A stretch of DNA of 64,000 bases, taken from contig JAGPYM010000073.1 in the NCBI GenBank assembly GCA_020736575.1, forward strand, positions 1 to 64,000, read 5' to 3'. A program made the position numbers and the translations under genes. Positions 33,858-43,515 of this stretch are shown piece by piece (position 1 is the first letter of the stretch; each line of letters starts with the position of its first letter). The notes under the pieces are model-generated. The model worked only from the letters and a program-made list of their open reading frames with translations. It did not search any database and had not been told where the DNA came from. This DNA comes from Thelonectria olida (lineage: Eukaryota; Ascomycota; Sordariomycetes; Hypocreales; Nectriaceae).

Positions 33858-35289
33858 ATGGAAATCGGACATCACGGCGACCGGCGCGGCGATGGCGACG
33901 ATGGCGACGATGAGAATGGGCGGGACTTCGAGTTCACCTTCGACTGCTCGATTGCGGAGGTGGGCGGGGCGGGCAGCTTCATCGAGCCGGATGTACGCGG
34001 ACCTTTTTCGATGTGACTTTGTGAGGATGCAGCGTGCTGACTTGACGGCGTGGGACGCCTGCGACGACAGACTTCGATCATGTCAGCGTCTTCCATTGGA
34101 GAGGCAACGTCGATATCGTCGAATGTTAACTGGAGTTGCAACAGGAGCGACTCGGTTTCCCTATCAGACAGCATGCGAATCTTTCCCAAGGAGTTTGGAC
34201 GCACCTATCACGCCTATCGTGCCGGCTGTGAGAAACCTCCTTTCTGCCTCCCCAGGTTCCAACTGATCGAGAACATGCAGCATATGCTTTTCCCAACGAC
34301 ACCCCAGAGCAGGAGCGACTAGAGTTCCAGGGCGAGTGCATCAAGATGCTCTTAGACGATAGGCTTTACTTTGCTCCGCTCTCATCCTCGAGGCCTCCAC
34401 GCGCCATCCTCGACGTGGCCACAGGCATAGGCGATTGGGCCATCCAGATGGGCGACTTATTCCCTAAGTCCTTAATTATTGGCACGGATCTATCCCCCAT
34501 CCAACCAGCGCAGGTGCCTCCTAATGTTCACTTTTATATAGAGGATTCGTAAGTGTCTATCCAAGCACATCTTAATGTGCTTAATGAAAGTTGGCTTTAG
34601 CGCTACCCCATCTAACTATCTTCGCTTACTACATCTAGGACCGACCCATGGGACTTCTCGCAACAATTCGACTATATCCATACGCGATTTACCTCGGGCT
34701 GCTGGGGCTCATTCGAGAGTCAGATCGCCGAGCAAGCCTTCGCCACGCTAGAGCCTGGCGGCTGGTTCGAGTCACAAGAAATCGATTGTATAGTTTGCTG
34801 TGATGATGGCACTCTCGATCCTGACGGGCCTGTAGCTGCATGGTCGAATGATCTAATCGCCGCATCAGAGAAGCTTGGTCGCCCCGCCATCTTTGGGAAC
34901 ATCCTAAAGGAGGTATTCAAGAAGGTCGGTTTCGTCGATGTCCAGCAGCGCATCTTCAAAATGCCCATTGGCGGGTGGGCCAAGGACACCAGGCTTAAGG
35001 AAATAGGGTATATGTGGGGGACAAACCTCTTGGAGGGATTGGCTGGCTTCTCTTACCAGCTCTTCAATAAGGCGTTTGAGCGAACGAGCTCCCAGATTGA
35101 GGTAAGTATGGCTTGAGGCACCACTACATCCATGATTTCACCATACTAGGTTATAGGCAAGTCTGCTCACGAGTTTGTTTATAGGTATCTCTTATTGATA
35201 TTCGACGGGATCTCACCAACCCGCATATACACTGCTACATGCCTGCCTTCGTTATATGGGGGAGGAAGCCATATCCTGGCGAAGTGTAA
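33858..35289 (+). CDS. LaeA-like SAM-dependent methyltransferase (gene A)
   Basis: Supported exons are 34080-34227, 34281-34548, 34639-35101 and 35185-35289 (327 residues from ATG 34080), frame-continuous over three introns. The substrate-entry region has EFGRTYHAYRAG; the SAM-binding motif I is ILDVATGIGDWAIQ; LEPGGWFE forms the post-core strand; and the C-terminus HCYMPAFVIWGRKP is typical of the family. Motif I has A and D where LaeA-like enzymes usually have GTGTGIWA, a mild deviation. An upstream exon from ATG 33858, with an acidic Asp/Gly-rich start and FIEPD, could be spliced on with a GTACGC donor near 33992 and CAG acceptor near 34070. That exon is uncertain. Proteins of this type affect secondary metabolism or methylate unknown targets. 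Confidence 0.75.
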
Positions 35290-35398
35290 GGCGCTTGGAG
35301 GGCGAGACGACTCCGCCGGTGCTATATATATAGTGGAATTCCTATTTGAAGGTACAGGAGAAGAGAAAGAGGCGCCACGGGGCGAAATGGGGGCATGC

Positions 35399-35551
35399 TG
35401 TTGGAGATCACAAGTGTGAGGCGACCAAGTCGGTGACAAGGTGTGGAAGAAGGTGGAACATTCTACAAGAGATCGTGCCTGTACATAAACAGTGGTTCCC
35501 CTACTGCACATTGAGGATGAATTAAGCAACAAAAATCTTCTTATTTCAACA
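35399..35551. repeat. diverged solo LTR of the tgttgga family
   Basis: Starts TGTTGGAGATCACAAGTG and ends TTCTTATTTCAACA. It shares internal words with the 143-bp LTRs (gaccaagtcggtg, acattctac, gaattaagcaa). No matching target duplication. An older relative about 10 bp longer. Confidence 0.6.
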
Positions 35552-35652
35552 TGATCATCTGCGAACCTTTCACGAAGGCGAACGTCGTCGAGTGGCTTCG
35601 GGTTCTCGACTGAGGCAATCTCGATGGCATACTTCGATTTGATCAATGGGTA

Positions 35653-36132
35653 TATACAATACAATACAATTCATTACGCTCGGCGGCGCTTGAGCCGAAA
35701 GGGCACTAATTACTAATATATCCATACATTTCCTAAATTGTGTCCTGGTCTCCTTCAACCCATACTAAGTCCGCTTGTTGCTCACACTTCCCTTATCTGT
35801 TGTCTCTCTCTCTCTCTTTCTCTGCGGATTCCCATGGGCTAGTAGTATTATTAGCGAGCCAGCTTGAAGCCTATTCTTCAAGTGTTTAGTGTCCTATCTA
35901 CGGCGGCTGAAGCGGTGTTCGCTGTGTTGGCATGGGGTGAGGGTCGAGTTCGGTTGGAAAGTGGGTTAGTGAGGGGGGGGTTGGATGTACGTCTAAGTTT
36001 GTCTCAACTGGTTAGTTTGCATCAAGGCGGACTGTGGCCAATGCAAACCGGATAGTTGCTCGCACAGCTTCCAAGTTTGGCGTCCAGTTTTGGTCATCAG
36101 ATGGTGACGTTGCTTCCCTGGGTATTAGTGCA
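35653..36132 (-). mobile_element. 5'-truncated LINE 3' fragment
   Basis: Begins with the TATTG-type tail (tatacaatacaatacaat) and the LINE terminus (cattacgctcggcggc), then 3' UTR and the last part of ORF2. It stops matching within the segment encoding the LINE C-terminus near 36132. Read on the minus strand, most similar to LINE copy 1 by its wording near 36000-36110. Confidence 0.8.
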
Positions 36133-36501
36133 TTTCATATCGAAATATGAGGGTTAGGGTCAGTGGCAGGGTGGTGGTGGAGGGTACACTTTTTCCAAAA
36201 ACGGCCACAAAAAATCTACTACTATTTAAAGAAAATTATTCCATGACGATGAGATGTTTTCTGAGCATTGCAGCTATTTTATGGAATTAGTTAACTATAG
36301 ACTTTGGAAGAAAAGGAAGAGGAAAATAGGTGGGATGAGAGTGATGCCCCACATCGAAGTCTTGGCTCACGATGAATTGGGCCACTGCCGAGAATTTTAT
36401 CCCTACAGGAGATGATTGTTGAAGCAAAGCTTGGGTAAGGGACGAATGGAATAAGGAATTGGCGCTTGCGGGGGTACGAGGTTTATCGGGATAAAGATGA
36501 T

Positions 36502-37986
36502 CCGATGAGACTGGTTGCCCCGGAATCCAACAACTCCACATCTTCGTCAACACAAGCTCCCCGAAACATCAATCTTGGCTATTATCGTCATGACGCGCCA
36601 GACAATCCCCAGCCACTACATTGCCGATGGTCCGACTTCCTGCGATCTATGCCCAGGTCTCGTACTTTGCGGAGCGATAACATCCTCTTCTATCATCCAG
36701 CCTATCCGACCCCGGTCAACATTCTCTTTAGCCAGCCTCGTGTCGACCCTAGCCCATCGCAACCCGACCTATTTGGCGTCGATGCTCAAATCGCCCTCAT
36801 AGCTTGTCAGATTGTTGCCAGCAATGCCTTCGCCACCGGTTACCTTGCGAGCGACGACAGGGGGATTCGCCGTGCCGACACTGGCCCTGAATCCGTCCTG
36901 ACGCAGAGTGAATACTGGTTTTTTGTCGAGGGCGATGGTAAGCGCGCGCTGCGATTTCCCAGCAACCGCTAACGTTCATCCGGTATAGACGAGTATCCCG
37001 TCGTTCCCAGCTTTCGGGATTGGCAGTTCCCCCACGGCCAACTACCATCATTCTGGTCCCTGCGAGCCGCAGAATCTCTATCGACCTCGAACCGGTGCCC
37101 TGTTACCAGCACATCCTACGCCTTGACCGAAGCGCATATCATACCGAAGGAGGAAAGCGAGTGGTTTTTAATCAATGGAATTCACCGGTACGGCAAGGGA
37201 CGATATGACATCGATGACCCAAGCAACATTGTCACACTGCGGTCTGACGTCCATATCTGTCTCGATCGCCGAGTCTTTGCCCTTGTCCCCAAACCAGATG
37301 AACATCAAGTGCAAGAATTCGTTTTACACGTGCTTGATCCTCGCTACGCGGACTTTGCTGCGTCATACCAGAATAGGACCGTACGCCTATCTGATGTGGT
37401 TGGCCATGAGTACCTCTTTGCGAGGTTTGCATGGGCTGTGATACACCTCGTCAAACCCTTCATCGTCGGCGGCGTCGACCGTCGTATTGCAAAGTTCAGT
37501 CGGGTCAAGACAAGGTCTGACGAGGATAGTGGTGAAGGACTCCCGAAAGCCAAGATAGAGTTGCTCGAAGGCGCATCATTAATGGCACTTTACGGAGGCG
37601 GTGGCAGTAGGAGTGCCAGTCCGCGCAAACGAAAGGCCTCAAGTCCAAGGGACGAGTGCGACTTTGACGAAGGTGAGGAGGAATCTGCGAATGAGGCATC
37701 AGATGATGACTGGTATGCGGAACACCTTGAACTGGTCCTGGAGAGAGAGAGTCCAAGAGGGAGGAAACGGGCGAGGTTGAGTGACCATTCTTTTACTACG
37801 GACATGACGACGCCTCCTCTATCTTACTCGCCTGCTTCAAATGGTAGTATTGGCAGCCACGACGGCTCGTGTCATCCTGGCAGTCTAAGATTGGGGGTTC
37901 ATTCCAGTAAAACCAGTTTGGATAAGATAACGAGCGGTAAGCCTTTAACGAATACACTCTTTACACTCTTTACACGCTACATGTGA
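36502..37986 (+). CDS. HNH-nuclease domain protein
   Basis: Exons 36502-36937 and 36989-37986 (51-nt intron, GTAAGC...GCTAAC...ATAG) give 477 residues. The N-terminal 150 residues have no known motif. The HNH core begins at a Cys near residue 183 and reads EAHIIPKEESEWF, DDPSNIVTLRSDVHICLD, matching the HNH_2 type common in fungal genomes. The expected metal and catalytic His residues are present. The C-terminal third is Ser/Arg-rich with a nuclear-localisation-like RKRKASSPR and an acidic patch. The start is the first in-frame ATG; the frame is open further upstream from a TTG at 36466, so an additional 5' exon is possible. A GTAAGC near the 3' end (37937) might be another intron donor, leaving the C-terminus open. 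Role unknown. Confidence 0.75.
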
Positions 37987-38294
37987 TCGCCGTGTCTCCA
38001 TTCTCGTCCACGAAGTTCGCATCTGCACCAGCCTCCATCAGAATAACCATAACTCGCTTGTTACCCCGACTAGATGGCCAGAATAGAGGCGATCTCCTGG
38101 AGATTGACCTTGAATTGACGTTCCCGTCGTCGACGCGACACCCGGTGGGCAAAACTGCCCAGGAGGCCACTCTTACTCAATTCAGGTGCATGCCCCTGTA
38201 GCATGGATAGCTCGTCGATGATCCCACATAGTAACATTGTCTTGCCCTTGCTCTTCCCACCATGAATTTTGGTCCATTTTTGGACTCTCTTCAC
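37985..38294 (-). pseudogene. relic of a NACHT-ankyrin NOD-like receptor
   Basis: On the minus strand, WTKIHGGKSKGKTMLLCGII followed by DELS resembles the P-loop of fungal NACHT domains (GxxGxGKTMLLCGIIDEL), with the first glycines altered. Only about 45 codons further on, in another frame, VILMEAGADANFVDENGDT is a canonical ankyrin repeat. The roughly 1 kb normally between the NTPase and ankyrins is missing. This is a collapsed remnant adjoining the 3' end of the HNH gene. Confidence 0.6.
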
Positions 38295-38295
38295 C

Positions 38296-38480
38296 GACTT
38301 CTTGGTACTTTGACGCGCTTGTCAGGACCTGACAGGAAGCAAAATGAGTTGTATTATGGAAAATTTTGTCCACTTTTGGCTGCTAGATTGTCTCCCCAAG
38401 TACCACTGATCCGAGCTCAAGATTACTGGAGTGTGAACGGCATACATACCGCTCGGAAATGCTTTAGCATTACCAACGTG
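38296..38480 (+). repeat. LINE-derived chimeric repeat, copy A
   Basis: Reverse-complement match to the repeat at 42290-42480. It includes words such as ctagattgtctccc and gtaccactgatcc. One end matches a piece of the LINE ORF2 C-terminus (YRxEML type); the other carries ccatttttggactc. Confidence 0.5.
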
Positions 38481-38563
38481 GATCACCAACCATGCATCTG
38501 CTTGGACATGATCACATAATATAAAGCATTTTATTGGGGACCTCACGCAGTCAAGAGGGACAG

Positions 38564-38706
38564 TGTTGGAAGTCGCGGGTGTTAGACGATCAAGTCGGTG
38601 GCAGAGCCCTAGAACATTCTACAGCTACCCATACCTATATATAGATGGTGGCCCTTCCACCTCTCACTTGTAAGAATTAAGCAATCTGAATCTTCTCATT
38701 TCAACA
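38564..38706. repeat. 143-bp solo LTR with 5-bp target duplication
   Basis: TGTTGGAAG...TTTCAACA, nearly identical to 25123-25265. It is flanked by the identical 5-mer GACAG at 38559-38563 and 38707-38711, the duplication expected of an LTR retroelement that has since lost its interior by LTR-LTR recombination. Confidence 0.88.
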
Positions 38707-38711
38707 GACAG

Positions 38712-38922
38712 AGTGTGTATGGTTTGGCCGCAACGGGTCACCTGTCTCCTGGAGAATCTCGTCTGCTGAGACGATGTACGCCACTCTCCCTTCGATACTC
38801 GCGGCCACGATAAAGCCGTAGATCTGCTTGGTATTCTGGTCAATCACGAGCGAGCCACAGTCACCCTCGCTGACCGCATGAGGGAAGCTGGTGGGGTAAA
38901 ACTTGGCAAACTTGCTGCTGTA
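38712..38922 (-). pseudogene. fragment of a trypsin-like/protease-fold fungal protein
   Basis: A minus-strand frame reads HAVSEGDCGSLVIDQNTKQI, then YGFIVAASIEGRVAYIVSAD. Fungal proteins of this type carry a GDSGSWV...YGHIVA...AYIVPA block derived from trypsin-like proteases; here the nucleophile Ser position is Cys. Only this block survives, cut downstream by the solo LTR. Such domains often head NLR-like proteins, but no receptor module remains attached. Confidence 0.55.
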
Positions 38923-40340
38923 TGAGGAAAAAGCTCTTTTTTCATGCTCCGCTCAGGCACCCGCCACACTCCACGTCTGCCTTGCAATTTTTTTTACAAC
39001 ATTCGCCATCGAGTATCCCAAAGCACAGGAAAGACACAATTTTTTTAAGGAAACAGGAGACCGGTCCCTGCGGGCACGCCAATGCCTTTCGGAACGAGCC
39101 TTCGGATTCTCTGATTTCGCTGTGGCTCTTCGATCACGGTTCGGTATATATGGATTGAGCGTATACGGCGTTAGGTGGTCCTTTAGGAGGAGATGCTGCG
39201 GCCAGTAAGAGGAAACTCGTTACGAGAGAACTGAGAATACGAATTTACAGCTGCGAGCTGAGCAAGGTTACCCCTACTTATTTGTTTTAGGAATTGCAGG
39301 CTAGATAGTTGAGTGTGGGAACAGTTGCATCAGGAGTCTCAACGTTAGACGGGGCGAGTACGGAGCGGCGCAGTGTCTGTTTCGTTCCTCAAGGCATAGT
39401 GGCGCAGTAGCGTTCGATTGGAGTGGTGGCGCAGCGTCTGTGGTGAAGGGGATTTGGCGCGCTCGATCGGCGAAGCGAACGTGGCGCGAGGATCTGGCGA
39501 AGTTCAGAGGCTCGGGAGTTAGTGGTGCAGGCGTCGAGCACGGATCGTTTAGCGGCCCGAGTTTACGAAGGAGGGCGCGGAAGAAAGAACCTTTCGGAAC
39601 TTCGTTCCTCAAGGCACAAGTTCCTCAAGTCATACACGGGAAGTAATCTCTGCTCGGCGAAGGGGTTTCGTGCTCTGAAAGAGAGCCTCTACGCAAAGAG
39701 GGTGCGAGCGTTTTGATCCGCGGAGGTCCTTTTGTGGACAGGAACAGGAGTGCAGTGGTGTCGCGAGCTACTGTTGTTTCCGGAATTTCGTTCTTCTTGT
39801 GAAGAGTTTCTCGAGAGAGCTTGTCAGCACTTTGTGAAGCAATATAAGATTTAGGAGCGGAATTACCTGAGCAACGCCTACTTACTCAAGCCTTGGTCGG
39901 TTTCTGGACCACTGTCCTTGTGGTTGCCTCAGGCCAGAACTTGCCCCGCTTCACCACAAACTGCTCGGTAGCGTCCCAGGACTGATTGGCTCCTGGCGAT
40001 TCTTCCTCTCTCGCACCTTCTGCCGTAGCTCACCGCCCGCGATGTGGGCGTAGGTCAGAACAAAATGACTCAACCCCGCACAATCAATACCTAATAGAAA
40101 CGCCGACTTCCGCTGTGGCCCTAGGCAGGAATCTCTAGCGGCGTCTTCGAACGTGTCAGCCAATTTCATACCGTTCACCAACATGTTGGCTGTGGAAAAC
40201 AATGAGGAACCAATCGAGGCTGTGAGTGCCGGCATTCTACCAGCTCCATTGACAACAGCATATGCTCCTCGCCCCTGCTGGGCGTAATGTTCGCCGCGGT
40301 GGTGTTTACACCATATTAGAGGCTGATAATGTAGCTAGGA
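38923..40340. other. region without a confident gene
   Basis: Contains short frames only. The minus-strand ORF 39951-40235 (94 codons, SAFLLGIDCAGLSHFVLTYAH) reads like protein but has no recognised family. 39300-39720 is GC-rich with recurrent ggcgcag and ttcgttcctcaag words. Confidence 0.35.
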
Positions 40341-40467
40341 CCCCGACGTTGTCGACCTAGATGACGGCGAATCTACTTTCGACACTCAAAGGCATGTTTT
40401 CGCACATTTTCGGATCTTTCATCGCCGTTTAGAGCGTATAGCAGGGCCTGCTCTGACCATCTCCCAG

Positions 40468-41774
40468 TCAGCATGAGTCGACTGCATCCATCACGTCCAG
40501 CATTCTAGAATACCGAAACCTCCACGGCAGAACTTACCAAACCTCCAAGACTACTGAATATTGGTTTGAACACGTCATTTCCCACAACTCGTCGGTTATG
40601 CTTACACTGCTGCGAGGGCCCCAAACGACGACCAACATCTCCATGGCTTTGATGTGGCGTATAGTTACACCCGAAACTGTTGAAGGGATCTCCTGTACTA
40701 ACCGTTTCTTGCCAACAGACATCACTGGCTGACGATGATGTTGGGTGACCAGCTGCATCTTGCCCCCATTGGAGACAACCCCCAGGTGAGACCCATCTCT
40801 CTGTCTTTGATTCGACTTGGAATGACACCTATATAGCGCATTCTTGATGTTGGGACAGGGACGGGCATCTGGGCCATGTTAGTACACCTTTGTAACAAAC
40901 CTCCCCTCTCAAGCCCTGTTTGCTAAGCAACACTAGAGACATTGCGGACCAGTTCCCCTCAGCTGAAGTAATCGCTACCGATATTACACCCACGCAGCCA
41001 AATTGGGTCCCTCCGAATCTGACTTTTCAGATTGATGATGCTCAACTGGATTGGACTTTCAAGCCTGAGTCGTTCGACTTCATCCACGTTCGTTATATGT
41101 ATGGGGCTATCGATGATTGGGCTAAGTTCTACGGTCAAATGTTCAAGTTTCTGAAGCCAGGTGGCTGGTTCCATCATTTAGAGCCTGACATTGAACTACG
41201 TTGCGATAACACTAACATTAAGGTCGATGAGAAACAGTACGTATCGCTTATTATTTTCCCCTCCCAGATATTTCTGCCTTGATAGCTCCTATGGAGAGGG
41301 CGACATCATTAGATCCTCCCTTGCCTGTCTCCATGAAGTACGGTCAACACGCTGACATGCTACCCTAGCATTTTCAAGCAATGGGCCCAGCTGTTTTATG
41401 ACGCTGGTGACAAGCTGGGGCGTACTTTTAAGCTTGCTGACGGCAGCTTGGAAATCTTTGCAGGCAGCGTTGGCTTTATCAATATCACTCCGAAGAGGTT
41501 TAAAGTTCCATATGGCACCTGGCCTAAGGATAAAGGACTCAAAGAGCTTGGCGGGTATACTGGCTTATATTTGGACTTGAGCTTGGATGGCTTTGCTGTA
41601 TACCCGATCGGCCAGATTCTAGGATGGAGCTTTGAGGAGGTACAGGTCCTGGTTGCCCAGATGCGAGCTGCCGTCCGTGACCCTAAGAACTTAACCAATG
41701 GCTATATGCATGTGGTGTATGGCCAGAAGCCGATGGAGTCCGTGCCGACAGAGGAAACCAATGCACCGGTATAG
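40468..41774 (+). CDS. LaeA-like SAM-dependent methyltransferase (gene B), 5' end unresolved
   Basis: Six frame-continuous exons: 40468-40563, 40617-40658, 40719-40785, 40837-40877, 40937-41236 and 41369-41774, encoding about 316 residues. The N-terminal block STASITSSILEYRNLHGRTY and TTEYWAPNDD is typical of this family. HHWLTMMLGDQLHLAPIGDN leads into motif I, ILDVGTGTGIWAID, which is canonical. LKPGGWFHHLEPD and the C-terminus also fit. The second listed intron has a perfect TACTAAC branch site. The first exon with the start codon was not found; sequence at 40343-40390 (DPDVVDLDDGEST) may belong to it. Short exons of 41 and 42 nt need transcript support. Gene B has a better motif I than gene A. 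Confidence 0.72.
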
Positions 41775-41957
41775 CGTCATAATAGCCTCAAATGCTAGAT
41801 CGTATATGAGCCCCCTTATATCTTGAAGTTGCGAATAGGTCTGGGATCGCCATCCTAAACACGGCTACGCACCATGATTGGAGATGCTCATACCCTTCGA
41901 GAGAGCTCTAGTAAAAACTGAAGGCCAGCATGGGCGGTGGTCTGTGGACTGTAGAAT

Positions 41958-42071
41958 TTTACCGCTGTAACATTACTGCTGTAAAATTACCTAGGTCAGC
42001 GACTTGCCACGTGGGCAGTAGCCTTACAACTTTACCGCTGAAAGATTACCTAGGTCAGCGACTGCCACATG
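41958..42071. repeat. direct repeats, ttaccgctg / attacctaggtcagcgact
   Basis: The word attacctaggtcagcgact occurs at 41986 and 42045, each preceded by a tttaccgctg-like word and followed by tgccac. It may be the end of a non-autonomous DNA element; no inverted partner was found. Confidence 0.5.
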
Positions 42072-42289
42072 AACCAGAGGTACGTACTTGCCGATGCCCT
42101 GTATTGGATCCGTTGCTGAATTACCTGGGTTTTGCACTGACTGCTGCAAAGTCCCTCGTGGGGTCGTTATCCAGATGTAATTATAGAACTGACCAGGGGT
42201 TCGAAAAGGGACCTAAGTAGCTATTTGCGGAATTCTGGTGTCGAAAATGAACACCCCTAACAGTGCATGGAAAGGGAGCGCCGATTGGC

Positions 42290-42480
42290 GGCAGAGTTAC
42301 ATACCACTCCGGGTATCAGTGCCCTGGAGCATTTCCGAACGGTATGCCGTTCACAATCCGGTAATCTTGAGCATGGATCAGTGGTACTTTGGGAGACAAT
42401 CTAGCAGCCAGAAGTGGACCAAAATTTTCCACAATAAGGGTTAGTGAAGGGAGTCCAGAAATGGACCAAAATTCACGATG
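42290..42480 (-). repeat. LINE-derived chimeric repeat, copy B
   Basis: 42305-42350 matches LINE copy 1 near 3660-3705 (ctccgggtatcagtg against ctccgggtgtcagtg), encoding YRSEMLQGTDTR on the minus strand. It is fused to a non-LINE segment shared with copy A at 38.3 kb. Confidence 0.55.
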
Positions 42481-43400
42481 TGGAGAGTAATGCTAGTCCC
42501 ACTTTCGTCTCGAGGAGGTATCCGCTGTGGCTGATATGCTGCTAATAAGCTAGCCACAGTCATGATTGTGGCAGTGCTTCATTGCACAGGTTGACGTGTT
42601 GAACAGCGAACGAACCGCGTCAATCCAGCACAAACTTTCCGAGTGGTGCAATATACCATTCTGGGGATCTCATAAATCTCTTTTGTTGTCCTATGGTTAT
42701 GTCTAGCGTAAAGTCCAGGCTTGCTCATTTTAATATCGCGTTTTTAGACTCCGGTTCAACCTCACCGTTGACAATCGAGCAATTCAGACGCTTCTTGATG
42801 GCCCGGACGGTCAAGCGCTGCTGGCGTCTCGAGAATTGCTCGACTCTCTGACGGTTGTACCGCAGAGCTTACCCGGTTGCAGAGCAGACTGGATCCGGGT
42901 AAGACCCGAAAGGCGATCTTGTGTCCTTTGGGCTAAGACAATTTAGCTCGAGTCTCACGCAAGACCCGAATGCAATGGCTTTTCCCCTGACTACGGATAG
43001 TATGAATCGAATTTCCACATAATTTCCACATGAAGTTGGGTTTGCGTTCAGCGCGGCGCCATTTTGTCCAGCCGCCCATTTCTTCCTTGCTATAACGAGT
43101 AGAATCAAGGGAATGACAGTCAGGTCAAGCAGGGGTGGCTTCATCCTCACATTTGGGGAGAATTACCGTCAGTACAGGAGGCTTGGATGGGAACCGGCGG
43201 TTTGCGATGCCCGGACTCAGGATTCTCTCTGCGTGCAGAGAAGTCGAGGATTTAAACCATCCAGGCTTCCCCTTTGACAACGTTTCCCATCACCTCTCCC
43301 ATTCAAACCCACAAGCCAGACTTTTGCCTGTTTCCTTACTTTTGTCGTTCCCTCCCTACATTCCTTCACTAGACTGTATCCTTGCTGGGATATCGTTACC
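42481..43400. other. intergenic, no gene recognised
   Basis: No supported ORF. A CT-rich stretch at 43290-43390 looks like a fungal 5' leader for the ORF at 43407. Confidence 0.4.
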
Positions 43401-43406
43401 TCCGAT

Positions 43407-43515
43407 ATGAAGTTCAACTCCTTGTCTAGCCTGACATGGCTACTCCTAGCACACCGCGGTCTTGCGTCAGTTGGCTTCGAGACATGTTCGACCGATGAGG
43501 CCACGCAGGGTTGAA
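43407..43515 (+). pseudogene. signal-peptide exon truncated by the hAT element
   Basis: ATG at 43407 after a CT-rich leader. The frame encodes MKFNSLSSLTWLLLAHRGL followed by ASVGF, a convincing secretory signal peptide with an Ala-x-Ala-like cleavage region, then a Cys. At 43506 the hAT terminus begins and the frame stops 10 bp later. The rest of the gene is not identifiable on the far side of the hAT element. Confidence 0.5.

Noticed and set aside
27174..41774. A secondary-metabolite cluster (P450 plus two methyltransferases)
   Set aside because: The genes are spread over 14 kb of debris with no polyketide synthase, peptide synthetase, terpene cyclase or transporter nearby.
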